A stretch of DNA of 64,000 bases from Aquimarina sp040786285. GTDB lineage: Bacteria; Bacteroidota; Bacteroidia; Flavobacteriales; Flavobacteriaceae. The stretch covers positions 868,001 to 932,000 of the forward strand of contig NZ_JBFMKQ010000002.1 of NCBI RefSeq assembly GCF_040786285.1, written 5' to 3'. The stretch's first letter is position 1, and every line of letters begins with the position of its first letter. A program made the position numbers and the translations under genes. The notes beneath the pieces were generated by a model, which was given only the letters and a program-made list of their open reading frames with translations, did not search any database and was not told where the DNA came from. Shown one piece after another: positions 44,942 to 54,598 of the stretch.

Positions 44942-45592
44942 TTAGCTCTTCCTTTTTCTTCCTAAGGCCTCCATAAGTTGTGGTCGGTCTTCGAGAGCGA
45001 TATCAGCTACGGCATAAAAATCGCGCATCCAATCATCCATTTTAGCAAATGCTGTATCTTTTTGTTTGGTAGCATCTTGTGATTCTCCTACTTCGCGTAG
45101 GTATTCTGCTCTGGACTCTTCAACTTTTAGGATTTGCGCTTTGCCAATAATAATGTCTTCAGAAGAGATTTTAACTAAAGCCAATTTTTGTAAGGTATCA
45201 GCATCCATATCGGTATAAAATTTTCGGATAACTTCTATTCTACTCGTATAGGCAAAAGGCATCGGACCATTGATCCCTAACTTTGTTAATACTTCAGGAG
45301 TTTTGCGTAGTATGGCCCTTGCTTTTTTTCTATGCCTTTTATACAAATCATCTAAAGTTTCTTTTTCTTTTTTAAATATAGCAGAAGCTTCTGTAGTCTC
45401 ATCATCTTCTTGCTTATTAAAATCAAAAGCATTTCTTGTTTTGTAGAGCAGTTGCTCCCCTTCACTAATTTTGTTTTTGTCATAGCTCAATTCTGCCATC
45501 TCTATGGCAATAGCGGGTTGTTCTGTAACATTTTTTAATGCTACCCTGTATTGTTCTAATACTTCTGCTTGAGTTTTTTTTGAATTTGTCAT
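44942..45592 (-). CDS. Hypothetical cytoplasmic helical protein
   Basis: 216 residues, no signal peptide, charged and almost all helical (AIFKKEKETLDDLYKRHRKK). A moderately conserved look, but no recognised domain. The minisatellite at 45658-45862 lies in its upstream region. Function unknown. Confidence 0.6.
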   Translation of the reverse strand: MTNSKKTQAEVLEQYRVALKNVTEQPAIAIEMAELSYDKNKISEGEQLLYKTRNAFDFNKQEDDETTEASAIFKKEKETLDDLYKRHRKKARAILRKTPEVLTKLGINGPMPFAYTSRIEVIRKFYTDMDADTLQKLALVKISSEDIIIGKAQILKVEESRAEYLREVGESQDATKQKDTAFAKMDDWMRDFYAVADIALEDRPQLMEALGRKRKS

Positions 45593-45657
45593 ATAATAAA
45601 TTTAATGGTTAAAAAATATAATTAATTAGTATTCTTATTCTTTAAAGCCTGCTATAC

Positions 45658-45862
45658 GTTCCTTCCGGCCGAGTAAGGGTTCCTTCCAACCGAGTAAGGG
45701 TTCCTTCCGATCGAGTAAGGGTTCCTTCCGACCGAGTAGGTGTTCCTTCCGACCGAGTAAGGGTTCCTTCCAATCGAGTAAGGGTTCCTTCCGACCGAGT
45801 AAGGGTTCCTTCCAATCGAGTAAGGGTTCCTTCCAATCGAGTAAGGGTTCCTTCCGATTGAG
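45658..45862. repeat. 21-bp minisatellite, about ten units
   Basis: Unit GTTCCTTCC(R)(R)(Y)CGAGTAAGG repeated at 45658, 45679, 45700 and so on to 45847 with no indels. Variation is limited mainly to positions 10-12. The period is a multiple of three, so the minus strand reads a 7-residue EGTLTRx repeat, but no ATG opens that frame. Confidence 0.9.
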
Positions 45863-46279
45863 AATATATTTCTACCACGACTATGGATACTACTGTGCAG
45901 TATGCAATAGCATGATATGGGTTACCAATTATTTTTAATGAGAATGTTTACGAAAATGTCTTTACAACTTTAGGGTAGGGTGTAAGGTGTTATAAAAACG
46001 ATGCCGAAACTACTATTTTAATTTTAGTTTACAAAAAAATAGGGTTACGGGTTTCCATAATAGTAGCAATAATTTTGATGTTTCTTGAGGCATTCAGGCT
46101 TCGACTAGTTTATGCCGAGCTTGCCGAAGTACTCCACCTTCGGATTGTTAGACCTTTGGATTATTAGAGTATTGCTACACCGATATCGCAAACAACTCAT
46201 CATGTATATCAATCGTCAATCGTAACTCGTCAATCAAAAATCATCATTCATCATTCACAAATTTTAACATTTACATTTC

Positions 46280-46306
46280 TCCCAGTTCCGAAAAATGAAA
46301 CTGGGA
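46280..46306 (+). promoter_or_regulatory. Hairpin in the RHS leader
   Basis: TCCCAGTT / AACTGGGA perfect eight-base arms with an 11-base A-rich loop, about 220 bases before the first RHS gene. Confidence 0.5.
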
Positions 46307-46441
46307 TGTGTTAGTATTGCATCAGGAAACAGAAAAACAACAAGAAAACTATGAGGAAAACCGTAACATTTGAGAAAAAACATCACTTTTTTGTGTTATT
46401 AGTCTACGATATCTAACCCCTTAACGAAATGTTGAAAACAC

Positions 46442-46462
46442 AGGGGGATTTTCCCCCCTTTC
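46442..46462 (+). terminator. GC-rich hairpin before the first RHS gene, possible attenuator
   Basis: AGGGGGA-TTT-TCCCCCCT, followed by only TTT, 64 bases upstream of the RHS start codon. It could attenuate transcription into the toxin genes or end an upstream transcript. Confidence 0.5.
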
Positions 46463-46525
46463 GATTTAAAAATTAGCATTATTTTCGCCGCTTTGTTTAA
46501 AGAAACCTCAAAATAAATCACATAT

Positions 46526-49500
46526 ATGAACCATTCAGTATTACGCTATGTATATCTATTGCTTAGCTTTCTATTCATTCAAAACACAATCGCCCAATCA
46601 GGTTTTTACGGGGGCTACGGCACTGCTATAAAGGCTGCACCTACGGCTGCCAAAGCCACTAAAGCCAGCGGTGCCAGTGTGGATCTTACCACTGGGACCG
46701 TACAACAATCCGTACCGATCTACACCATCAAACAAAACGGAGTAAGCTGGCCGGTAGGTTTGCAATACCGCTATACCGGGCTACAGGTGATGGAAGAACC
46801 TTCCCCCATTGGATTGGGTTGGGGTCTTGTGGCTACCGGTATGATCTCTAGAGAAGTTAGAGGCTTGCCCGATGATCACCCCAAGGGATATCATGGAGCA
46901 GAACGATTAAAAGATAGCATACTGGATCCCTATTATCACTTTGATCCTAATAACAGCCCGGGTACTGGGGGTAAGCAAGTGATGAAAGAACATCACGCCT
47001 ATTTATTAGCCAATGGTATGGTAGATGGCGAGCCAGATTTATTTACAGTCAATGCAGGCGCCTTAAATTTTTCCTTTAAGATTGGAAACAATGGTCAACC
47101 CGTATTTTTATCCCATCATAATGTACAGGTGAACTTTGGTTGGGACCAGATTGAAGTGATCGATGCCGAAGGAGTGAACTACATCTTTGCTGCCAAAGAG
47201 ATATTTGATCCCTATGAGCCTGATTTGGGTGTTATCCCTATGGCAGAAGGAGACTATTATACTTATGCTCGTAGTTGGTATCTTAGCAGTATACAACCGC
47301 CTAATACGACACAGCAAATTACCTTTGAGTACCAAAATCAAACCGACAGAAGAAAGGCTTTTGTCTCTAAAGCGTATTCCCTAAAATCAAGAGCTTCAGA
47401 GTTTTTATTTGATCAGGATTTTGAAGGAGATGATCCTAAGACAGATCCGTATATCTATCCCCATGTGCGTATGGATGTGGATGTGACCACCCCAGTACTC
47501 ACCAAAATCAACTTTGCCGAAGGATCCTTAAATTTTGCCATTAAACCCGGTACTTCAGGGGCATATCAACAATATAATCGTATTACACTTACCGATTTTC
47601 ATAACAATACGATTAACCAATATGATTTCTTTACCCAGCGATCTCGACGTTTGCTCACCGAGATCAAAAAGAACGATCAGTTAGAGGTTCGGTTTGACTA
47701 TTACGATCAGAATGATCCCCATGACATTCCTGATTTTGAATTTGATACCGAAGAAGCCACCCTGGGTATGGATAGATGGGGGTATTATGCAGGCAGACAA
47801 TTATCGTCGAGTGAAACAGATCCTGTTATAAGAGAGTATCCTTATTTTAAAGGAACCGTACAAGGAGCCTTAAAAACCATAACCGGTAAAAGCGGCGGAC
47901 AAACTAAGATTGAATATGAATTGAATTCATACGCTAAAGCATATGGAGGGATTCGAGTAAAAAGCATTGAGAGTTGCGGGGGAGCTACCACAGCATGTAC
48001 CCAAAAGCAATATGACTATAGTAAAGAAGAGTTAGGCTCTAGTGCCCAAATTAACTCTGTAGTTCATAACACATACAGTGCGAATTATGTAGGCCCTGCC
48101 GAACCTATTTATTATGCACAGGTGAGTGAACGAGTGGTATCTTCAGATCCCAACGAAGAGATTCATAACGGACGAACAGTGTATACCTTTGAAGATCCGG
48201 AGGTGTTTGAGAATATTGGAAATTTTAATGATTCATTGGTTCATAATCTTGCTCCTCGAGGAGAAGTTGAGGGCGATATTCGAATTAAATCGATACGTAC
48301 CTATAAACATATCGATGGCAATCCACAACCCACCGAACAATTACTGACCGAGCAACGCTATGAGTATATCCCGGTACAGATGAATAGAGACGAATTCGGA
48401 AATTCCTTAGATCCTAATTATCCCTATGGGCTTAAAGTGCGTTCTAATAAAGGAGTAAAACAAGAATTGAATTTGAGGGAATTCATTCGTAGAGAATTAG
48501 AAAGGAACGGAAGCGCACTTCTTCCGTACTTACACCAGTTGATTCCTGGATTTCGTGAGGTGTATCAGGAAGGTACGCAGGTGGCCTATGAGCATTGGGC
48601 AACCCAAGCGATGAATAAAGTCGATCTGGTACAAGGGTTTTCATTTGCAAAATATATCCTGGCCGTGGGTGATCAGGATGCTGCTGCTTGGATGAAGAAA
48701 TATGAAATAGAGACCTATAAAGAAACGAATATCCAACCGCTTCAAAAACGAGTGGTAAGCAGAACCTATTCGGATACAGACCCTACGCAGTATACCGAAA
48801 ACATCACAGAATATCTCTATGATGCCTATCACCAAATGATCGGGCAGACGCAAACCAACTCTAAAGGGGAGATACAGAAATCGAACTATTACTACCCGTA
48901 TCACCCAGATATTAATGATACTCAGTTGGTAGGGGCACATCGTATGGCCTCGCCGGTAAAGACCGAAACTTTTATCGGGCCTAAAAAACAAGCCACAGCC
49001 GTAGTGAATTTTAATACGACTACTAATGGCTATTACTTACCTTCTGTGATACAAGGGGCCAAAGAAGGCGCTCCGATGCAAGATCAAACGATCTATCACA
49101 AGTACGATGCCAAAGGAAATGCTCTGGAAGTCTCCCAAGGTAAAGGCCCTCATACAGTCTATATCTGGGGATATAACGATCTATACCCGATCGCTAAGAT
49201 CGGTAATGCAACTTATAATCAAGTAGCTGGTTTTGTTGACGATCTTAAAGCCAAATCAAATGCTGATACCGATCGTACTTTAGAGTATACCGGTACCGAA
49301 GGTGCCTTGCGACAAGCCTTGGATGCCTTGCGGGATGCCTTGCCTAATGCCATTGTAACCACCTATACCTATGATCCGCTTATTGGGCTTACCAGTACGA
49401 CCGATCCACGAGGATATACTATCTATTATGAGTATGATGGGTTGTATCGTTTACTACATACCCGAGATGCCGAACATAATATCATTAATAAATACTACTA

Positions 49501-50407
49501 TAACGATAGTGGGATACAATACGATCCTATAGTGGCCAGTATTGCTTCAGAGAAGAACTGGATGGATACCCATACCTCCTTACAGATTCGATCTACTGTT
49601 AGTGGAGGATCAGAGCGCTATTCGTATCAATGGGAGGTCACTAAACCTGGTAGTGCCACCCAGTATTTTACGACCAAAGACATTAGCCTGCAAGCAGGAG
49701 GTGTTGAGGGTATGGCTACGATAAAGCTTACGATCACCGATACCATTACGGGTAAAACCAAGAAGGTGAACAAGTCGATTAGTATTTATCCCCCGCTTTC
49801 GGGATCGGCTGGTCAAATCATAAGACCTGCAAATCATGCTATAAACACTACGGCTTCGTTTAATGTAACTCCAAACGGGGGATCAGGGAGCTATACCTAT
49901 AGCTGGACTATTAGCGGGCGTGCCGGTAGCTATACCAGCAGCCAAAAATCGTTCGGGCTTTATATGAACTACAATTATTATGGCAATGTCAATGTACAAT
50001 GTGTGGTACGCGATACCAAGACCGGAGACGCTAAAACACTAACAACAACCATGAACGTATACGATGGCCTATGGTCAGCTTCTATAGCCACGATACGCCA
50101 TAGTTCGCCTACAGGGACTAAAAAATTAGAACTATTGGCCAAAGCAGCAGCAGGCTCTGGTAGCTATAGCTACAAATGGTATGTCAACGGAAGCTATAAA
50201 GGAAGCTCATCTAGTTTAGATATTACCCTAAGATGTAGCGGTCCAAGATCAGAAACCGTACAATGTATTATCACCGATAATATAACAGGTAAGACACCAT
50301 CTACGACCCGAACCTTTAGTATAGGAGACTCAGAATGTACCAGCTCTGGCGGTGGTGGTGGCGACGGTGGCGGAATCGGGATTTCACAACCTGATAACAA
50401 CCAATAA
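46526..50407 (+). CDS. Large YD/RHS-type secreted protein with Ig/PKD-like C-terminal repeats
   Basis: 1293 residues with signal peptide (LLLSFLFIQNTIAQ). Early region GASVDLTTGTVQQSVPIY and GLGWGLVATGMISREVRG is the start of an RHS-type shell protein; YD-like repeats follow (TYTYDPLIGLTSTTDPRGYT, YYEYDGLYRLLHTRD). The last ~330 residues hold three Ig/PKD-like repeats marked SGGSERYSYQW, NGGSGSYTYSW and AAGSGSYSYKW. It ends Gly-rich with no toxin tip. It precedes the RHS toxin gene by 17 bases and may form part of its capsule or surface display. No RHS core or DUF6443 domain here. Confidence 0.85.
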   Translation: MNHSVLRYVYLLLSFLFIQNTIAQSGFYGGYGTAIKAAPTAAKATKASGASVDLTTGTVQQSVPIYTIKQNGVSWPVGLQYRYTGLQVMEEPSPIGLGWGLVATGMISREVRGLPDDHPKGYHGAERLKDSILDPYYHFDPNNSPGTGGKQVMKEHHAYLLANGMVDGEPDLFTVNAGALNFSFKIGNNGQPVFLSHHNVQVNFGWDQIEVIDAEGVNYIFAAKEIFDPYEPDLGVIPMAEGDYYTYARSWYLSSIQPPNTTQQITFEYQNQTDRRKAFVSKAYSLKSRASEFLFDQDFEGDDPKTDPYIYPHVRMDVDVTTPVLTKINFAEGSLNFAIKPGTSGAYQQYNRITLTDFHNNTINQYDFFTQRSRRLLTEIKKNDQLEVRFDYYDQNDPHDIPDFEFDTEEATLGMDRWGYYAGRQLSSSETDPVIREYPYFKGTVQGALKTITGKSGGQTKIEYELNSYAKAYGGIRVKSIESCGGATTACTQKQYDYSKEELGSSAQINSVVHNTYSANYVGPAEPIYYAQVSERVVSSDPNEEIHNGRTVYTFEDPEVFENIGNFNDSLVHNLAPRGEVEGDIRIKSIRTYKHIDGNPQPTEQLLTEQRYEYIPVQMNRDEFGNSLDPNYPYGLKVRSNKGVKQELNLREFIRRELERNGSALLPYLHQLIPGFREVYQEGTQVAYEHWATQAMNKVDLVQGFSFAKYILAVGDQDAAAWMKKYEIETYKETNIQPLQKRVVSRTYSDTDPTQYTENITEYLYDAYHQMIGQTQTNSKGEIQKSNYYYPYHPDINDTQLVGAHRMASPVKTETFIGPKKQATAVVNFNTTTNGYYLPSVIQGAKEGAPMQDQTIYHKYDAKGNALEVSQGKGPHTVYIWGYNDLYPIAKIGNATYNQVAGFVDDLKAKSNADTDRTLEYTGTEGALRQALDALRDALPNAIVTTYTYDPLIGLTSTTDPRGYTIYYEYDGLYRLLHTRDAEHNIINKYYYNDSGIQYDPIVASIASEKNWMDTHTSLQIRSTVSGGSERYSYQWEVTKPGSATQYFTTKDISLQAGGVEGMATIKLTITDTITGKTKKVNKSISIYPPLSGSAGQIIRPANHAINTTASFNVTPNGGSGSYTYSWTISGRAGSYTSSQKSFGLYMNYNYYGNVNVQCVVRDTKTGDAKTLTTTMNVYDGLWSASIATIRHSSPTGTKKLELLAKAAAGSGSYSYKWYVNGSYKGSSSSLDITLRCSGPRSETVQCIITDNITGKTPSTTRTFSIGDSECTSSGGGGGDGGGIGISQPDNNQ

Positions 50408-50424
50408 CCTAAGCCTACAAAGAG

Positions 50425-53400
50425 ATGAAACAAAGACATATAAAATACAGTTTGATGAATACCATAATCAAAAACACACTATATATCATAGGACTACTGC
50501 TTACCATAAGCACGACCTATGCCCAGGGGTTAGCCCCGTCTGAAGATCAAAACTATGTCATGGCGGTACAGGCGCAAGCGCCTTTTACTACGGCCAATGC
50601 CTTAGAGACGGCACCCGAAGATCAAAAAGTCCAAACCATCACCTATTATGATGGATTGGGTAGACCCATACAGCAAAATGTCATCAATGCCTCGACAGGC
50701 AATAAAGATATCATTTCTCATATCGAGTATGACGGCTTGGGTAGACAAACCAAGCAATATCTGCCTTTTGAAGCCACAGGCGTACCTGGGAGTTACAGAG
50801 AAGTCAATATCCACCAGGATATCAACGCCTATTACAAAAACAAGTATCCCGATGATTTTGCAGGAGTGCCGGTAGAAGAGGTGAACGCTTATAGCGAGAC
50901 TGTTTTAGAAGCCTCGCCTTTGAATCGGGTAGAAGAACAAGCGGCCCCGGGAGCAACCTGGAAGTATACGCGTCATAAAGATCCTATATATGCCAGTTTT
51001 CCAACCGACATGAGCTATGTGAAGAACTGGACGGCATCCGACGTTTTAGATCCCTATGCACCCGCATATACGTCTATTGATTTGGATAATGCCGTTGCCA
51101 TAACGATTAACAATGCAGAACTTAAACTGCGTATATGGGCAAAGCCAGAATTGGGCATCGAGGTATTGTCTACAGGAGAACTTCGAAAAATCGATGTCTA
51201 TCCCGAAATCGAAGACCTGGATTTAGGACGTTTAACCGATGTAAACGATACTCCCATAGATTATACCGCGAGTATTAAAGATAACTATTTGGTCATTACT
51301 CCACTAGGCGATACCCCAAGACCTTTGACTAATGGAATAAAATTACAAAGTACTCGTGATCTTAGTCATATCCAATATATCAAAGAGTATAACGAATATG
51401 TAACGAACGAGCATACCGTAAAGTCTGAATACGGTTTTAACAAAGCCGCTGAAGTACTGCGTTTTGATGTAGTGATAACGGGGGGTGTTCCTACACTAGT
51501 ACCCAATGGGAGCTATGCGGCAGGACAGCTAAGCAAAAGCATCGTTAAAAACGAAAACTGGACCGCTGCCGATGGCAAGAACAAAACCGCTGAGAGCTTT
51601 ACCGATAAAAATGGTCGCGTTATTCTAACCAGAAGTTACAATAGTTCCTCACCCTCTTCAGGGGGAGGTGCCGCAGGCGGAGGGGGTATAGACACCTACA
51701 ATGTCTACGACGATTACGGTAATCTTACTTTTGTGATTCCAACGAAGGTAACTACTACCGATGGGATCTCTGCCGAAGAGCTTAGCGAACTCATTTACCA
51801 ATACCGATACGATGAGCGCAACCGTTTGATCGAAAAGAAAGATCCAGGCAAAGGGCGGGAGTATATCGTATATAACGAACTCGACCAACCCGTATTGACC
51901 CAAGATGAGATCATGAATGCAAAGGGCCAATGGCTCTTTACTAAATATGATGGCTTGGGTAGAGGTGTCTATACCGGGATGTATACCGATACTCGGGATC
52001 GACCGGCACTACAACAAGAGGTTAATACGCTTACCACCCTCTGGGAGGGGCGAGGCGCCCCCACCAATATAGCGGGAACTATAGTGTACTATACGAATAC
52101 AGCATTCCCAACGGCTAATATCGAGCTGCATAGTATTAGTTATTATGATGATTATACCTTTGATATCCCTGCTGAGCTTGCGAATCCGGGCACCGTATAT
52201 GGCGAGCCGATAACCAACCGTACTAAAACCTTACCTACGGGGGGTAAAATACGAGTGTTAGGCACCAGCGATTGGACCACTACGGTATCCTATTATGATA
52301 AAAAAGCACGGCCTGTTTACGCAGCCAGCAAAAATGAGTATCTTAGTACTCTAGATATTGCAAAAACTCAATTAGACTTTGCAGGCAAAGTGATCCAAAG
52401 TACCACCACCCATACCAAAGGCAGCAATGCACCGATTGTAACCATCGATAGGTTTACCTATGATCATGTGGGTAGAGTGCTTACGCAAACGCAACAAATC
52501 AATGATCAGCCTGTAGAAGTAATTGCCAGTAACGAGTATGACAATCTTGGGCAATTGGTGGCCAAAAATGTTGGAGGTGGCCTGCAGCATGTAGATTATA
52601 CATTTAATGTAAGAGGTTGGTTAAAAGGGATCAATGATGTCAATACTATGGGGAATGATTTATTCTCTTATAAAATCCATTATAATGATATAGCTTCTGC
52701 ATATAATGATAAAGCATTGTATAATGGAAACATTAGTCAAATCTACTGGCGAACAGCCAATCTGGATAATACTATAAAAGCCTATACATACACCTATGAT
52801 GCCTTAGATAGAATTACAAAAGCTGAAAGTGGTAGTGGTAAATATGATCTTACAAATATTACCTACGATAACATGGGTAACATACAATCGCTACACAGAA
52901 AAGGACATACAGACGCTAATGCCACAACTTTTGGAGAGATGGATAAGCTGTCCTATACCTATGAGGCTACAGGGCATAAATTACTAAGTGTAACCGATAC
53001 TGGCAATACCACTTTTGGATTTAAAGATGGCAATACCGTAGGTAATGATTATGAGTATGATGCCAATGGAAGCATTACTGTAGATAAAAACAAAGGCATC
53101 ACCAGTATTGAGTATAACCATCTGGATTTACCGGTGAAGATCACTTTTGAAAATGATGCTGAAAAAACCATCGAATATGTCTACGATGCCGGAGGAAGCA
53201 AACTAAAAAAGATCCTTAATGATGGCGGTACGATTACGACCACCGAATACGCAGCAGCCCAATATAAAAATGGGGATCTAGAGTTTATGCCTCACGCAGA
53301 AGGCTATATTGAATTCAACAATAGTTCCTCCCCTTCTTCAGGGGGAGGTGCCGTAGGCGGAGGGGGTACTCCAACCTATGTATACCAATATGCAGACCAT

Positions 53401-54594
53401 TTAGGAAACATTAGATTATCATATTCTGATAAAAACAACGATGGCAACATTACCCAAGAGGAGATCGTTGAAGAAAACAACTATTACCCCTTTGGGCTGC
53501 AACAAAAAAGACCGAACATCCCTATAAATGGGAGATCCCATCAATATAAATACAACAACACCGAACTTGAAGAAGGATTAGGCCTTAACTGGTATGAAAT
53601 GCCGCTTAGATCCTTTGATCCAACTATTGCTCGTTGGAACAGAGTTGATCCAATCACTCATCATACGCTATCTACCTATAATACATTCGGGAATAATCCT
53701 GTATACTATAATGATCCAAGTGGTGGAAGTCATCATACCATTAGAGAAGGAAGAATGGTTGATAATAATGAATATCGTCTAGATAGTCATGCGAGTAGTA
53801 GCTATGGTTTTAGTAGTTATACAGCACGTAATTCTGGTATTAGAGGTACTGCTGACACCAATATTACAGTAACGAGTTATGGCACCGACCTAGCGGCGGC
53901 AGTAAGATCTTTTGGGTTAAATTATAAAAAAGAGAACTGGGTGCTTACTTTTGAAGATACAAATCAGAAATTTGCAGAAGAATGGGGTAATACAGGTTGT
54001 TGTGGAATTTTCCCAACCCCTCTTTTTGGTTTAAGAATAGCTTTTTTTAAGTCTTTTTTTCCAGATGATGGAGCAGCAAATAATTTAATTGATCATTATA
54101 TAAAAGGAAAAGGAGAAGAATACACATTAAATCAAAAACAAATGTTGGAAATTTACCCGAACACAGTTGATTTGAGCCTTAATACATTGGATATGTTAAG
54201 TGTTGGTGATTTATCTCCGGGAGAGAGCAAGAATTTTACGGATTCTGTTGAAGTATATGCAGGTTCTCCAGGTACCTTAGGGAATTTTAGCATTACAAGA
54301 ACTGGTACAATTACACTAAATGCGGAAACTGGAAAAAGAGAATTTAATGGAAGTTTTATTTTTAATGATATATATGATTTTAACCCTGCAGATAGACCGT
54401 GGGATGCAGAATTACAAGTAACTCTGGCAAGAAATTTTTTACCTGGAAGGCCATTTGATATATATGGAAGACTATCAGTTCATCAAATTCAAGGACAGAT
54501 CATTAAAACAAAAGTTAATGGATACAGGGTATCACCTTTATTTTATAAAAAACCAGGAAACACACAAGAAAGAAAAGATGCTTCAAAATTTTAA
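50425..54594 (+). CDS. RHS polymorphic toxin with colicin M-like C-terminal tip
   Basis: 1389 residues with signal peptide (TLYIIGLLLTISTTYAQ; a second ATG at 50455 is equally possible). DUF6443 domain near the start (TITYYDGLGRPIQQNV), RHS/YD repeats through the middle, then the core end YQYADHLGNIRLSYSD to NPVYYNDPSGG (about residues 989-1098). The variable tip follows. Its last ~170 residues align by eye with colicin M: DHYIKGKGEE matches AHYLWGNGAE, TLGN matches YLGN, and NDIYDFNPADR matches DDKYDFNASTHR. Both catalytic-type Asp remain, while the catalytic His is replaced (ADR for STHR). The likely target is lipid II in the periplasm of rivals. The core is GC-richer than the tip. Confidence 0.85.
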   Translation: MKQRHIKYSLMNTIIKNTLYIIGLLLTISTTYAQGLAPSEDQNYVMAVQAQAPFTTANALETAPEDQKVQTITYYDGLGRPIQQNVINASTGNKDIISHIEYDGLGRQTKQYLPFEATGVPGSYREVNIHQDINAYYKNKYPDDFAGVPVEEVNAYSETVLEASPLNRVEEQAAPGATWKYTRHKDPIYASFPTDMSYVKNWTASDVLDPYAPAYTSIDLDNAVAITINNAELKLRIWAKPELGIEVLSTGELRKIDVYPEIEDLDLGRLTDVNDTPIDYTASIKDNYLVITPLGDTPRPLTNGIKLQSTRDLSHIQYIKEYNEYVTNEHTVKSEYGFNKAAEVLRFDVVITGGVPTLVPNGSYAAGQLSKSIVKNENWTAADGKNKTAESFTDKNGRVILTRSYNSSSPSSGGGAAGGGGIDTYNVYDDYGNLTFVIPTKVTTTDGISAEELSELIYQYRYDERNRLIEKKDPGKGREYIVYNELDQPVLTQDEIMNAKGQWLFTKYDGLGRGVYTGMYTDTRDRPALQQEVNTLTTLWEGRGAPTNIAGTIVYYTNTAFPTANIELHSISYYDDYTFDIPAELANPGTVYGEPITNRTKTLPTGGKIRVLGTSDWTTTVSYYDKKARPVYAASKNEYLSTLDIAKTQLDFAGKVIQSTTTHTKGSNAPIVTIDRFTYDHVGRVLTQTQQINDQPVEVIASNEYDNLGQLVAKNVGGGLQHVDYTFNVRGWLKGINDVNTMGNDLFSYKIHYNDIASAYNDKALYNGNISQIYWRTANLDNTIKAYTYTYDALDRITKAESGSGKYDLTNITYDNMGNIQSLHRKGHTDANATTFGEMDKLSYTYEATGHKLLSVTDTGNTTFGFKDGNTVGNDYEYDANGSITVDKNKGITSIEYNHLDLPVKITFENDAEKTIEYVYDAGGSKLKKILNDGGTITTTEYAAAQYKNGDLEFMPHAEGYIEFNNSSSPSSGGGAVGGGGTPTYVYQYADHLGNIRLSYSDKNNDGNITQEEIVEENNYYPFGLQQKRPNIPINGRSHQYKYNNTELEEGLGLNWYEMPLRSFDPTIARWNRVDPITHHTLSTYNTFGNNPVYYNDPSGGSHHTIREGRMVDNNEYRLDSHASSSYGFSSYTARNSGIRGTADTNITVTSYGTDLAAAVRSFGLNYKKENWVLTFEDTNQKFAEEWGNTGCCGIFPTPLFGLRIAFFKSFFPDDGAANNLIDHYIKGKGEEYTLNQKQMLEIYPNTVDLSLNTLDMLSVGDLSPGESKNFTDSVEVYAGSPGTLGNFSITRTGTITLNAETGKREFNGSFIFNDIYDFNPADRPWDAELQVTLARNFLPGRPFDIYGRLSVHQIQGQIIKTKVNGYRVSPLFYKKPGNTQERKDASKF
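51640..51688 (+). repeat. In-frame GC-rich insert in the RHS gene, copy 1
   Basis: About 49 bases, almost identical to 53320-53368, adding the peptide SSSPSSGGGAAGGGG between YD repeats. It looks like a dispersed intergenic repeat that landed in frame. Confidence 0.75.
53320..53368 (+). repeat. In-frame GC-rich insert in the RHS gene, copy 2
   Basis: Second copy (SSSPSSGGGAVGGGG), just before the core end. The homologous place in the orphan RHS module at 55340-55370 lacks it and reads ASGSTAISSFN instead. Confidence 0.75.
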
Positions 54595-54598
54595 ATTT

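Larger units (their letters stand above)
45863..46525. other. Intergenic region upstream of the RHS locus
   Basis: About 660 bases without a gene. It holds a piece of the CTTCGACT...GCCGAAGT dispersed repeat (about 46095-46140), a run of ATCGTCAAT/CATCATT-like low-complexity words (46200-46260), and two hairpins just before the first RHS gene (separate entries). Confidence 0.6.

Noticed and set aside
45642..45878. 78-residue minus-strand frame of EGTLTR repeats as a repetitive peptide gene
   Set aside because: It exists because the 21-bp minisatellite has a period divisible by three; there is no ATG, only a GTG, and no signal or domain. Kept as a repeat.
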